Assembly (NCBI GenBank): GCA_937923945.1
Contig: CALDWC010000028.1
Coordinates: forward strand, 1 to 59,328
Direction: 5' to 3'
Source: an uncultured Treponema sp.
GTDB taxonomy: Bacteria; Spirochaetota; Spirochaetia; Treponematales; Treponemataceae
Length of the DNA: 59,328 bases
Shown: positions 1 through 8,071 of the stretch, one piece after another
Layout of the letters: each line of letters begins with the position of its first letter
How positions within the stretch are numbered: the first letter of the stretch is position 1
The notes under the pieces: model-generated
What the model was told of the DNA's origin: nothing
Seen by the model: only the letters and a program-made list of their open reading frames with translations
Database searches by the model: none
Program-made: the position numbers and the translations under genes

Positions 1-158
1 ACCTTTCAGCGTCCATCTTTAAAATCGTTGTTTCGCAAATGTTCAGAGACACTTATGCTGAACATTGAGAAACAATGATGGAGATACTTTGCTTCCGCAA
101 AAAACTTTTCTTCGAAAAGTTGCTGTTAAACGGCATCAAACCTTTAATCAGCGTTTCC
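1..158 (-). mobile_element. MITE-like element, copy 1 (cut by window edge)
   Basis: Inverted copy of the three-hairpin element. The middle hairpin, with arms GTTGTTTC/GAAACAAT and AATGTTCAG-type inner arms, is at about 28-84. The outer hairpin ends in GCGTTTCC at 158 and is followed by TTAA, the same 4 bp that flank other copies. Between the two modules about 40 bp are unlike the consensus and contain their own small palindrome, AACTTTTC-TTC-GAAAAGTT. It lies just past the 3' end of lnt, so its hairpins could end transcription there. Confidence 0.75.
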
Positions 159-190
159 TTAAACAAACTGAGTAAATTTTTTACTCGCAT

Positions 191-1846
191 CTATTCAACG
201 CATATCGATTGCTTCTTTTTATGGGTAAAGAGTGCAAAACCCGTTGTTATCACACCGGCAAAAACAAAAAAGCGTCCCAGTATATCACCGACTTTTGTAT
301 AAAGCGTTTTTGAACCGTTCGGCACGATGCACTCAACCGTTAAAAAACCTTGTTCAAAAGCAGGCAATTTTTGCACCACTTTTCCATCTGGATTTATATA
401 GCACGTAAAACCGTTCGCCGTTGCACGCAAAAGCGGTAATCCCGTTTCAACCGCCCGAAAAACGCTCGTACTCACATGTTGCATCTGACAAGCGGCACTC
501 TTTGACCATGCATCATTTGAAATATTAATTAACATTTGACAGCCGTTTTTTGCAAACTCCCGTGTTATATATCCAAAATTATCTTCAAAACAAATCGGCA
601 CTGAAAACTGCAAGCCGTTCACCGTAAAAACTTTCGCTTCCGTACCCGCTTCATATAAATGCGTATCCGCATGCAGTAAAAAATCATACACAAAAGGCAG
701 CGTCCGCTTATACGGAAAACTTTCAGTAAACGGCACCAAGCGCTGTTTATAGTAATACTCCGGCGTCGGCGGGCGGACATTTTGTCCGGGCAAAAAAAGC
801 AGCGCCGCATTGTAATCCACCCTTCCCGCTTCCAAATCGCTACCGATTCCCGCGCGAGCCGCATCGTATAAGGCTTCGTCATTTCCGATAAGAAAAGGCA
901 CATCCTGCGTATCCAAAAAATCAAGCAAGGTGTTCACGAGCGAAAAAGTCGCCTCATCGGGTCTAAACCGATAGTGCCATTTAATTCGCGGCACAAAAGC
1001 CGTTTCCGGCCACACCACTAGCGACAGCTTCTCGTGTTCGTCAAGCGCCGCTTTCGATAATCGTATCAACACGTCCAAGTCATTTCCGTAATTCAGCACG
1101 CCGCTTTTCCACGGATCGGAATTGGGTTGAATTAACGCAATTTTGTGTTTTTCACCTTCAAGGCTTGGACGGAAGAAAAAAGGCAAAAAACTTAACAAAA
1201 ACAAAATTCCGTATCCGATAACAAAAAATTTTTTATCCTGTAAAAAGCAACAAAATTTTTTCAAAAAAATCTTTTCCGCGTTATGCGGTCCATTTTTTCT
1301 TTCCGATAAAAAACGAACCAAAAAAGCAGCAAAAAACGCAGACGGAAACACCGTCAACGCGGAAACCGCCCACACTCCGAAAAGAGAGGCAACCGGCAAC
1401 AATGCGGTAAACTTCCACTGGCTATATCCGAGTACGCCATAAGCGAATCCCGCAAACCCCCTTGTTTTCACGTATTCATAGCCGAGATACAGAATCCACT
1501 GGGCAAAAAAGGCTTTTTCACCGAATGCTTTTGTACAAATCCGCAAAAGCGGCGTTAAAATCGCAAAAAAACAAAAGTACAAAAACGCAATTCCCAAAAA
1601 TGCTGCGGGACTGAAACGAAAAAGCCACAGCACTAAAAACGCATGGGCTACCGCTCCATACAAACCGCCCCATAAAGCCGCCGTTTTTAGCGGCACAATC
1701 GAAGCCAAAACAAAAAAGGGAATTAACGCAATAAAAGCTAAAAAACCGATACCGTTCGGAACCAGTTCATTCGGTTGGCACAGCATGAAAAGAAAAGCGC
1801 CCAAAAGTACCAGTCCGAGTTTTGCAAAAAAAAGCTGCAATTTCAT
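191..1846 (-). CDS. lnt: Apolipoprotein N-acyltransferase
   Basis: Transfers the third acyl chain to the N-terminal cysteine of lipoproteins in the inner membrane, the last step of lipoprotein maturation. The 551-residue protein has a hydrophobic N-terminal half with about seven membrane segments (residues 1-225), then a nitrilase-type domain with the expected catalytic set: Glu281 (WPETAF), Lys367 and Glu375 (YKQRLVPFTE) and Cys419 (PICFEDNF). A last membrane helix lies near the C-terminus. Its ATG overlaps the stop of the HU-like gene by 4 nt (ATGA), so the two are translationally coupled. The many lipoproteins in this window are its likely substrates. Confidence 0.95.
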   Translation of the reverse strand: MKLQLFFAKLGLVLLGAFLFMLCQPNELVPNGIGFLAFIALIPFFVLASIVPLKTAALWGGLYGAVAHAFLVLWLFRFSPAAFLGIAFLYFCFFAILTPLLRICTKAFGEKAFFAQWILYLGYEYVKTRGFAGFAYGVLGYSQWKFTALLPVASLFGVWAVSALTVFPSAFFAAFLVRFLSERKNGPHNAEKIFLKKFCCFLQDKKFFVIGYGILFLLSFLPFFFRPSLEGEKHKIALIQPNSDPWKSGVLNYGNDLDVLIRLSKAALDEHEKLSLVVWPETAFVPRIKWHYRFRPDEATFSLVNTLLDFLDTQDVPFLIGNDEALYDAARAGIGSDLEAGRVDYNAALLFLPGQNVRPPTPEYYYKQRLVPFTESFPYKRTLPFVYDFLLHADTHLYEAGTEAKVFTVNGLQFSVPICFEDNFGYITREFAKNGCQMLINISNDAWSKSAACQMQHVSTSVFRAVETGLPLLRATANGFTCYINPDGKVVQKLPAFEQGFLTVECIVPNGSKTLYTKVGDILGRFFVFAGVITTGFALFTHKKKQSICVE

Positions 1847-2208
1847 TTTGGTAAAGCTCCGCCGGTAAGACGTTTTTCATTTTCAAAAGATTCAGCGTCA
1901 TCAGCGGACAAAGCATTTTCATTCAAACTTTTTTTTAAACTTTTACTGGGCGTGAACACCAGTACTGAAGTTTCTTCCATTGCCATAACTTTTTTTTTCT
2001 GTAAGTTAAAGCGCTTACGCCCACCGCCGCCCCGTTTTTCCGTTGAAAAAACCCCTAATCCGCGTATTTCAACGGTTTCACCCGCTTCCAAACAGTCAAT
2101 CAAGCATACTACAAAAGTATCCACGGCACAGCGAACATCTTTCAACTGCAAGGATGTTTTTTCATACACTTGTGTAATAAGCGTGTTTTTTGTGTTTTTT
2201 TCTTTCAT
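1843..2208 (-). CDS. HU/IHF-family DNA-binding protein
   Basis: A 121-residue protein of the bacterial histone-like family. It has the N-terminal helices (LQLKDVRCAVDTFVVCLIDCLEAGE), the beta-strand segment VEIRGLGVFSTEKR and a basic arm region (GGGGRKRFNLQKKK), all placed as in HU. It is longer than the usual 90-100 residues because of a C-terminal tail rich in Ser, Asp and Glu. I chose the ATG at 2208 because upstream in-frame codons give an unlikely hydrophobic leader. There is no clear Shine-Dalgarno. It sits between rpsT and lnt, as I recall for T. pallidum. DNA binding is inferred from the family. Confidence 0.88.
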   Translation of the reverse strand: MKEKNTKNTLITQVYEKTSLQLKDVRCAVDTFVVCLIDCLEAGETVEIRGLGVFSTEKRGGGGRKRFNLQKKKVMAMEETSVLVFTPSKSLKKSLNENALSADDAESFENEKRLTGGALPK

Positions 2209-2325
2209 GCAATACGAATATGACCTGATTGACAACAATTTAAGATTTGAAAGCGCTATAAAATATAGTATTGAAGTTTTTAAAAAAATCAAAAACTTCA
2301 ATAATCCTTTGCACCGAATGCGACC

Positions 2326-2601
2326 CTATTCACTTTTTTTGTTAAATGAAGTGTTGTAAAACTTGTGCATCCGTGACTTTTTTCGAGCAGCAGCATTTTT
2401 AGAAATAATACCCTTTCGTGCTGCTGAATCCAGCTGACTGGCAAGTTCACGCAAACCGGCTTCCGCTTTTTCTGCATCTCCGGCTTTAACAAGTTCCGTA
2501 TAGTTTTTTGCGCAAGTTCGCACGCTACTTTTTACGGACTTGTTTCGAAGGCGTCTTGCTTCGCTTTGCTTCTGTCGTTTTACTACAGAATGATTTTTCA
2601 T
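2326..2601 (-). CDS. rpsT: 30S ribosomal protein S20
   Basis: S20 binds 16S rRNA early in 30S assembly. The 91-residue sequence has the family pattern: a basic N-terminus (KNHSVVKRQKQSEARRLRNK), a Lys/Arg-rich helix, and the closing motif KGIISKNAAARKKSR. The start is the ATG at 2601, which has a good GGAGGAA box 5 nt upstream. An ATG four codons earlier lacks one. Confidence 0.96.
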   Translation of the reverse strand: MKNHSVVKRQKQSEARRLRNKSVKSSVRTCAKNYTELVKAGDAEKAEAGLRELASQLDSAARKGIISKNAAARKKSRMHKFYNTSFNKKSE

Positions 2602-2657
2602 AACTTCCTCCACTCTTTTGAGTTACTTATTAAAAAACAAATAATTATGTATGCAAA

Positions 2658-3917
2658 TTACAGCATTTGCATTTTTCTTGAAATTTCAACCCGCAGCTCT
2701 TGTGCATCACCGGCGGTATATCCCAATGCAACTGCACGATCCAGATCAGCAAGTGCGTCCACATAGTTTCCTTCTTGAAAATATGCCATCGCCCGCCGAA
2801 AACTGACGTGTGCTTGATACGGATTCAGTTCAAGCGATTTTGAAAAATATTCAATCGCTTCGGAATGCCGCCCCAAAAGCGTCAGGGCAATTCCGACATA
2901 GTATTGCGAGCGAAAATTATTTTCGTCATAACCGACACTACGTAAAAAATCATTCAGACTTTTTTCGTAGTCGCCTTGCGCAAAATATGCCATACCGCGA
3001 TGTTTAAATATTACCGACAGTATAACATTATTATCAGTTTTGTCAATAATTTTTGTATAAATTTTTTCAGCTTTTTGAAATTCGCCGGCATTATGAGCCG
3101 AAATTGCATTCAAAATTAAATCATCAATACTTTCAGGTTCATACCACGAATCCGATTCAGTCATTTGTACACGCGCATTGGGAGCAACCGCTTTTTTATC
3201 AACCAGCCCATCAAAAAAAGCCGCAGTAAAATTATCCGCGTGCGAATAAAAATTAGTTCGCCGCTTTTCTACTTCCGTATTTAATTTATTTTGATAATCA
3301 CGAATTTCCTGAAAAACAATATCAGCCAAAGTCAAGCTGGCGTTTATCGCAGCCATTTTGCGTTTGAGCGGTACATCAAACGGTGAAAAGTCCGCCTTAT
3401 ACACCAACTCATGTTCAACTTCAGCCCACGCATCCTGCAAAATAGTTCGAATCTGAATTTCAAAAACCAATCCGTCCGGTAATACTAGTCCTTTTTTCAA
3501 ATCTTCCGGTATTTTTAAAAGCACATGAGTTGACACATAACCGAATTCAATAACATTCCGATTTGCACCTTTTCTTTCTATCTCAACAACTTCAAAATTC
3601 TTTTTTAAGATTTGTTCAACAATCGACAAATCATTCAAAAAAGAACATACAACCCGAACCGCAATAATATCCGTGATAGCAGTCGGCAAATCGTCAGTTG
3701 CCTCTTTCGGCGGATATTTTAAAAGCTTGCTATAGTAGCTGTCAAAACTTTTAACACGCGATCGATAAGACGGCTGAGATTTCAAATGTACAACCTCATC
3801 CAGGCGGTTTAAAATTCTTGAAAGAACTATCTCAAAATGCGGTTCATATGCGTTAAACTTTTCACGAAGTAGCGCCTTATGCGGCATAAACTTCGGTTGT
3901 TTGTCAGTTGTGTTCAT
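2658..3917 (-). CDS. RelA/SpoT synthetase-domain protein with C-terminal TPRs
   Basis: Residues about 20-215 form a (p)ppGpp-synthetase-type nucleotidyltransferase domain: RVKSFDSYYSKL (ATP-binding loop), TDIIAVRVV (metal-binding Asp segment), GYVSTHVLL and EIQIRTILQDAWAEVEHE. There is no HD hydrolase domain. Residues about 275-410 carry three to four tetratricopeptide repeats (KAEKIYTKII, EKSLNDFLRSV, SEAIEYFSKSLELNP, VDALADLDRAVALG). The Gly common in the DI-G-R motif is Ala here, so activity is likely but not certain. There is no hydrolase in the window, and the TPRs suggest a protein partner. A strong hairpin separates it from flaA upstream. Confidence 0.85.
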   Translation of the reverse strand: MNTTDKQPKFMPHKALLREKFNAYEPHFEIVLSRILNRLDEVVHLKSQPSYRSRVKSFDSYYSKLLKYPPKEATDDLPTAITDIIAVRVVCSFLNDLSIVEQILKKNFEVVEIERKGANRNVIEFGYVSTHVLLKIPEDLKKGLVLPDGLVFEIQIRTILQDAWAEVEHELVYKADFSPFDVPLKRKMAAINASLTLADIVFQEIRDYQNKLNTEVEKRRTNFYSHADNFTAAFFDGLVDKKAVAPNARVQMTESDSWYEPESIDDLILNAISAHNAGEFQKAEKIYTKIIDKTDNNVILSVIFKHRGMAYFAQGDYEKSLNDFLRSVGYDENNFRSQYYVGIALTLLGRHSEAIEYFSKSLELNPYQAHVSFRRAMAYFQEGNYVDALADLDRAVALGYTAGDAQELRVEISRKMQML

Positions 3918-3934
3918 ATATAACAGGGCGGGAG

Positions 3935-3974
3935 AAATCGTTTCTCAAGCAAAACAGCGCTTGAGAAACGATTT
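3935..3974 (-). terminator. Hairpin after flaA, probable terminator
   Basis: Perfect 16-bp stem (AAATCGTTTCTCAAGC with its complement) around an 8-nt loop, 18 bp past the flaA stop and 18 bp before the RelA-TPR start. No long T tract follows on the minus strand, so termination is inferred from stem strength and position. Confidence 0.6.
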
Positions 3975-3992
3975 GAACTAAATGCGATTTAA

Positions 3993-5057
3993 TTATTCTT
4001 CAGTACCGGTGGTAGCATTGTTGTCGTCAACAGCTCCGGCAGACGGTGAGAAACCTTCTTCAGTTGCAAGTTTTTCGCTTTCAACAAAACGGAGAACCTG
4101 CTTTTGACCGAAGCGCTTTACCTCAGCCTTTTTCTTTTCTTCGGCACGTTGCGTTTGGATTCCCCAAATATCTTCATCGGCAAAATCGCGAATCGTTGAC
4201 AATACCGCTTTGTCGTAAATAATTTTTACGTCTTTGAAGTAGCCAACGAAAGGACCGCCGTCATGAGCTGCATCGCGGGTAATTTGAAAACCGGCAAATA
4301 CAACTGACGGTAACGATATCGGATAAACCGGATACAGTCGCAATTCACGAGCGCGTACATCGGTAATATACGATGGATTATTCCAAACCAGTTCTCTCCA
4401 ACCATCGAACAACAAGTAACCCATGAAATAGCGTTTGGTTTCGTTATTCTGATCGCGGAGTAAGACATACAAACCGTGCGGGAAATTACCGCCGTAAGTA
4501 TTCACTGCAATGGATTTGATCACACCGGTATTGCGAACAACGCCGTATCCGTCTTCGAATCGACTTTTACCGCTTGCTTTGTCTTCTTCGGTCGGTTCTT
4601 GGAGGTTTCCCTGTTCATCGGTTTGTGCCATCGGTGCATACAGCGGAATTTCAAAAGACGGCTTAACCACAGCGTTTGCGTTGTTTGCCCAAAGCGGGAA
4701 TTCAACACGCACACCCATCAGCTTCTGTCCAGCAAAATTCTTTGCATCAGCTGAAACTTCAGCTTCTTTTGCATAAGAAACCGCAAGACTTACCGGATTT
4801 TGTGCAGAAGAATTCAACGCAACTTCCCATTCGGTAATCGCCAAAGAAGTCTTCATCAAAGACTTTTGCTCATCAGTATATGATGAACCGGCCGCTTGAC
4901 CGTAATCCATAACCGTTCGGCGGTTTTGGGTTAAAACGCCGTTCTTTTCAATAATGTCGGCATTTAAGTTTTGGAAGTCAATAATAACCGCCTCATCTGC
5001 CACAGCAGTTCCTACTAAAAGGAAAGTTGCTGTCAAAAAAACTAACATTCGTTTCAT
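3993..5057 (-). CDS. flaA: Flagellar filament outer-layer (sheath) protein FlaA
   Basis: FlaA coats the FlaB core of the periplasmic flagella of spirochetes. The precursor has 354 residues with a clear signal peptide (MKRMLVFLTATFLLVGTAVA, cleavage before DEAVIIDF). Family landmarks include ADEAVIIDFQNL near the mature N-terminus, GVRVEFPLWANNANAVVKPSFEIP in the middle, and VRARELRLYPVYPISLPS near the end. The ATG at 5057 is chosen because AAAAGGAG lies 8 nt upstream, next to a consensus promoter. It is expressed alone: a hairpin follows, and the strong promoter fits an abundant structural protein. Confidence 0.95.
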   Translation of the reverse strand: MKRMLVFLTATFLLVGTAVADEAVIIDFQNLNADIIEKNGVLTQNRRTVMDYGQAAGSSYTDEQKSLMKTSLAITEWEVALNSSAQNPVSLAVSYAKEAEVSADAKNFAGQKLMGVRVEFPLWANNANAVVKPSFEIPLYAPMAQTDEQGNLQEPTEEDKASGKSRFEDGYGVVRNTGVIKSIAVNTYGGNFPHGLYVLLRDQNNETKRYFMGYLLFDGWRELVWNNPSYITDVRARELRLYPVYPISLPSVVFAGFQITRDAAHDGGPFVGYFKDVKIIYDKAVLSTIRDFADEDIWGIQTQRAEEKKKAEVKRFGQKQVLRFVESEKLATEEGFSPSAGAVDDNNATTGTEE

Positions 5058-5101
5058 TTTTAAAACTCCTTTTCGCTTTAAAATTACCCTGTTATGTTTC
5101 A

Positions 5102-5130
5102 AGTATAGTACAACTATTTTTTTTTGTCAA
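5102..5130 (-). promoter_or_regulatory. Sigma70-type promoter of flaA
   Basis: TTGACA, 17-bp A-rich spacer, TATACT, reading toward flaA. The -35 box is a full match and the -10 box matches five of six. The leader to the ATG is about 45 nt and holds the AAGGAG box. So flaA here appears to be read by the housekeeping sigma factor. Confidence 0.85.
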
Positions 5131-5217
5131 GTGTAAAATGAAAAATATTGCATTTTTTTAAAAATATTTTTTATAAATAATGATATAAAAAAATATTTTT
5201 TGTATTAGTGTTATGGT

Positions 5218-6873
5218 ATGAATACCTTTGAATATTTTTCAACCGTTATGACCGAAGATGACGAACAAAGCATTTTTGAAAGCGATAATCCCGCCTACTC
5301 GAGTATCGCGGACGAAGTCGCCCTTTGTGCGGAGCGGAATTTCGGTGTCCGCTCTCTTTTCCCCTGGCAGCGTCTCGCAATCTCGAATATTTTAGACGGA
5401 GTCAGTGAAGTTTCCGGCGCGGATAAAGCCCAAACCGCTGACGTTGAAAAATCCGAATATGGAGAAAACGACGGAAAATCGGCTTTTACCTTTGAAGAAG
5501 ACGGTAATGTTCGGGCAAAGCAGATTATCCTCCTGCCGACCGGAGCGGGAAAGTCGCTTTGTTTTCAGGTTCCCGCCTTGTTGCTGCCGACGCCGACACT
5601 CGTGGTGTATCCGCTTTTAGCGCTCATGTCCGACCAAGTCAGACGTTTACGCGAAGCGGGAGTTGAGCCTGTTTTACTCCGCGGTGAACAGTCCCCCGAA
5701 GAACGGGAAGCAGCACTTTTCCGGCTGAAAAATCCTGAAAAAACAAATGTCAAGATTGTCATTGCCAATCCGGAAATTTTACAAAATGAGAGGATTTTGT
5801 CTTTGTTGGAGGCGTTGCGGATATCCCATTTTGCGATTGACGAAGCCCACTGTGTCAGCGAGTGGGGAGACAGCTTTCGTCCTTCGTACCTGAAACTTAA
5901 AGACGTTATTGAGCGAATAAAACCGAAAGCAATTACCGCCTTTACCGCAACGGCAAGCCCCGACGTGTTGAGCCGTATCGGGGAAATCTTGTTTAACGGA
6001 AGCGTTCACGTTGTCCGCGGTGAAACGGATCGAGAAAACCTTTCTTATTCCGTAAAAAACTGTCGCGTGAAACTCCCTACCCTTTTACATCTCATACGCG
6101 AAAATCAAAAGCCGATCGTAATTTTTGCTTCAAGCCGAGAGGGAACAGAACGCATTGCCGCATTTTTACGCTGCACGCTCCAAACTTCGGAAGTCCGTTT
6201 TTACCATGCCGGTTTGGAGCGCGCCGAAAAAGACGCCTGCGAAGCATGGTTTAACCAAGCCGATGAAGGCATTTTGGTTGCAACCTGTGCGTGGGGAATG
6301 GGCGTAGATAAAAAAAATATCCGCACCGTTATCCACTACGAAGCTCCGTCAACCGTCGAAGCATACGTTCAGGAAGCGGGACGCGGCGGACGGGACGGGC
6401 AGCCTTCGAAAGCGATTTTGTTGTGGACGCCGGAAGACGAAGTGCGGCTCAAAAATTGTGGCAGCACCGCCAAGAAACGGGCGTATCACGTTATCGAATA
6501 CGCAACAACACGCAGCTGTCGACGGGATGTGCTGCTTAAAAGTCTCGGAGATACCAACGCAACGAGTCGGTACCGCGAAATGCACAATAAAGCATGTTCA
6601 GGCTGCGATGTATGCGACAATACTGCAATCGCTTATGCGGAAGACGAAGCCGCCCTGCTTTCTTTTTTACACGCATACCCTCGTGTTTTTACCCAAGCGG
6701 ACGCGGTTGAGTACCTCAAAAAAAAGAATCCGAACTGGCGTCCGACCGATTTGAACGATCTTATCAACCGGTTAAAAAAAGAACACAAAATAACGGAAAG
6801 CAAATCATTTCTATGGAAGAAAAAGCTTAAAACGCAAAAAAGCACAGACTATATCTGCGGAAAAAGCCGCTAA
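5218..6873 (+). CDS. recQ: RecQ-family ATP-dependent DNA helicase
   Basis: Superfamily-2 3'-5' helicase acting in recombination and repair. Motif I is LLPTGAGKS (residues 106-113), the DEAH box is AIDEAHCVSEWGDSFRPSY, and motif VI is QEAGRGGRDG. A Cys cluster (CRRD, CSGCDVCD) forms the RecQ zinc site. A short winged-helix remainder follows and the HRDC domain is absent. Between the LFPWQ segment and motif I there is an acidic insertion of about 40 residues (62-97) that most RecQ proteins lack. No clear Shine-Dalgarno precedes the ATG. A decayed MITE fragment follows the stop at once. Confidence 0.92.
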   Translation: MNTFEYFSTVMTEDDEQSIFESDNPAYSSIADEVALCAERNFGVRSLFPWQRLAISNILDGVSEVSGADKAQTADVEKSEYGENDGKSAFTFEEDGNVRAKQIILLPTGAGKSLCFQVPALLLPTPTLVVYPLLALMSDQVRRLREAGVEPVLLRGEQSPEEREAALFRLKNPEKTNVKIVIANPEILQNERILSLLEALRISHFAIDEAHCVSEWGDSFRPSYLKLKDVIERIKPKAITAFTATASPDVLSRIGEILFNGSVHVVRGETDRENLSYSVKNCRVKLPTLLHLIRENQKPIVIFASSREGTERIAAFLRCTLQTSEVRFYHAGLERAEKDACEAWFNQADEGILVATCAWGMGVDKKNIRTVIHYEAPSTVEAYVQEAGRGGRDGQPSKAILLWTPEDEVRLKNCGSTAKKRAYHVIEYATTRSCRRDVLLKSLGDTNATSRYREMHNKACSGCDVCDNTAIAYAEDEAALLSFLHAYPRVFTQADAVEYLKKKNPNWRPTDLNDLINRLKKEHKITESKSFLWKKKLKTQKSTDYICGKSR

Positions 6874-6905
6874 TGAAACGCTGATTAAAGGCTTGTAGCC
6901 GTGTA
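6872..6905 (+). mobile_element. MITE fragment (outer hairpin, decayed)
   Basis: TGAAACGCTGATTAAAGGCT matches the left end of the element. The right arm has degenerated (GTGTATCAGCGT). It abuts the recQ stop codon. Confidence 0.6.
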
Positions 6906-6940
6906 TCAGCGTACACCAAATTCTTACTATGGTTTAGGTG

Positions 6941-7022
6941 AAAACATACTGTGTTTTAAAAAAAACATAGTATGTTTTAAAAATTTCGTAGTATGTTTTT
7001 GGGAGAAACATAGTACGTTTTT
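6941..7022 (+). repeat. Four tandem ~22-bp palindromic repeats
   Basis: Four units with the core AAACATAGTATGTTTT occur at about 6941, 6962, 6985 and 7005. The second is a perfect odd palindrome (AAAACATA-G-TATGTTTT). The period is 21-22 bp, two helical turns, so all units face the same side of the DNA. No gene starts just downstream; the next sequence is the tail of a broken acyltransferase. It could be an old operator array or a simple tandem expansion. Confidence 0.7.
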
Positions 7023-7061
7023 GGTAAAATACAAAAAAGACCTTATTTTTCAATCGTTTCC

Positions 7062-7211
7062 TTGACTGAGTATTTTACTTTTGAATTACTCGGCTTCGCC
7101 CCAATTGAAAAGAAAACACCGCTGACAATCACCGCACTCATTGCTTTTACCGTATCGATTGCACTGCTGATCAGTTCAACCTATAATCCGTTTATTTATT
7201 TCAGCTTTTAG
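7062..7211 (+). pseudogene. 3' remnant of an MBOAT-family O-acyltransferase
   Basis: An open stretch of 49 codons without its own start context encodes ...TPLTITALIAFTVSIALL... and ends in SSTYNPFIYFSF-stop. A last hydrophobic helix followed by NPFIYFxF is the usual end of AlgI-like membrane-bound O-acyltransferases (normally about 450-500 residues). Everything upstream is missing and replaced by the tandem repeats. This is a family assignment by terminal motif only. Confidence 0.6.
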
Positions 7212-7246
7212 AGATGTCCTTAATTCTCGATTTAAAATTAATCAGT
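7205..7246 (+). mobile_element. MITE fragment (third hairpin, long subtype)
   Basis: TTTTAGAGATGTCC, then TTAATTCTCGATT...AATTAATCAGTGACTCC, matches the right end of the long-subtype element at 46857-47037. It overlaps the stop of the MBOAT remnant, so an insertion there may have broken or ended that gene. Confidence 0.55.
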
Positions 7247-7342
7247 GACTCCTAAACTTACGTTTTAATAAAAATTTTTTATTTTGATTTTATATTATTT
7301 CTGTCTTTACATTTTTTATTCTTGAAGTATAATTAAAACATT

Positions 7343-7573
7343 ATGCATTTTGTTGCAGCAAAACAAATTCATGATTTCTTTTATAAGCGATACTCAACTT
7401 TTCCGAGCGGGACACAGCATTTTAAACAAACAAACAAATCTAAATCGATAAATTTTTATCTGAATATTTTAAACATACCTTTAGAAGAAAGACGAGATAG
7501 CGGCTTACATTCAATGAGCAGCTGTTTCGTCTTTTTTTTATTTTTTCGGAAGACGAAAGGGAGTTTTTTATGA
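7343..7573 (+). CDS. Doubtful small ORF (75 aa)
   Basis: I do not recognise this ORF. It starts with ATG 10 nt after a TATAAT box at 7327-7332, which has TTTACA 16 bp further upstream, so the start could be transcribed without a leader. Codons up to about residue 50 are plausible (KQIHDFFYKRYSTFPSG). The end (FVFFLFFRKTKGSFL) looks like intergenic sequence and runs into the ribosome-binding site of the next gene. A hairpin (TTTCGTC/GACGAAA) lies at its 3' end. It could be a real short protein, a truncated gene or chance. Confidence 0.3.
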   Translation: MHFVAAKQIHDFFYKRYSTFPSGTQHFKQTNKSKSINFYLNILNIPLEERRDSGLHSMSSCFVFFLFFRKTKGSFL

Positions 7574-7584
7574 AAAAATAAAAA

Positions 7585-8019
7585 TTGGGCGTTATTGTTA
7601 TTGGATGTGTTTTTATAATTCCGTTGTTTATAAGCTGCCTGTTCTTGAGTGCTTTTTGGGACGGTATGTCTCTGTCGGATAGCACCGGAGTATCATCAGA
7701 ACAAAATGCTGCTTCAAATAACAGAACAACTTCTTCAGATGTGCAGACTTCGTCACGTAGTACGAATACAACTAAACCGAAGCCGACACAGCAACAGGAG
7801 TGGTTATGGTATTCCGCTAGCATCGGGCACAGAACTAACAGTAATTTCGGTACAAAGGAATATGAAAGCGGATTTTGGTACCGAATCGTCTATCGTGACG
7901 ATAATTACTGCTTTTGTATAAGCGAAGACCGTAAATGGTATTTACGGGATAGTCGTGGACATCTTACCAGAATAGATACATCGGATGTACCGGATTGGAT
8001 TAGAGAGATGGCGAACTAA
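7585..8019 (+). CDS. Small membrane-anchored protein with a damaged start
   Basis: Residues 1-25 form a hydrophobic anchor (GVIVIGCVFIIPLFISCLFL). A Ser/Thr/Gln-rich linker follows, then an about 60-residue globular end with WYRIVYRDDNYCFCISEDRKWYLR. No family recognised. A well-placed AAAGGGAG box points to the ATG at 7570, but that frame reads ATG-AAA-AAA-TAA before continuing into this ORF. The natural start is therefore cut off by a stop at codon 4, and only a TTG at 7585 could restart it. The TAA is one base from AAA (Lys). Probably a recent pseudogene. Confidence 0.55.
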   Translation: MGVIVIGCVFIIPLFISCLFLSAFWDGMSLSDSTGVSSEQNAASNNRTTSSDVQTSSRSTNTTKPKPTQQQEWLWYSASIGHRTNSNFGTKEYESGFWYRIVYRDDNYCFCISEDRKWYLRDSRGHLTRIDTSDVPDWIREMAN

Positions 8020-8071
8020 ACGGTGGGTTGTTTAATATAAAAACAAAACTTTTTAATTAGGAGCGTATTTT

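Noticed and set aside
6941..7022. Possible short CRISPR array
   Set aside because: Units are adjacent with no unique spacers, the period is only 22 bp, and no cas gene is in the window.
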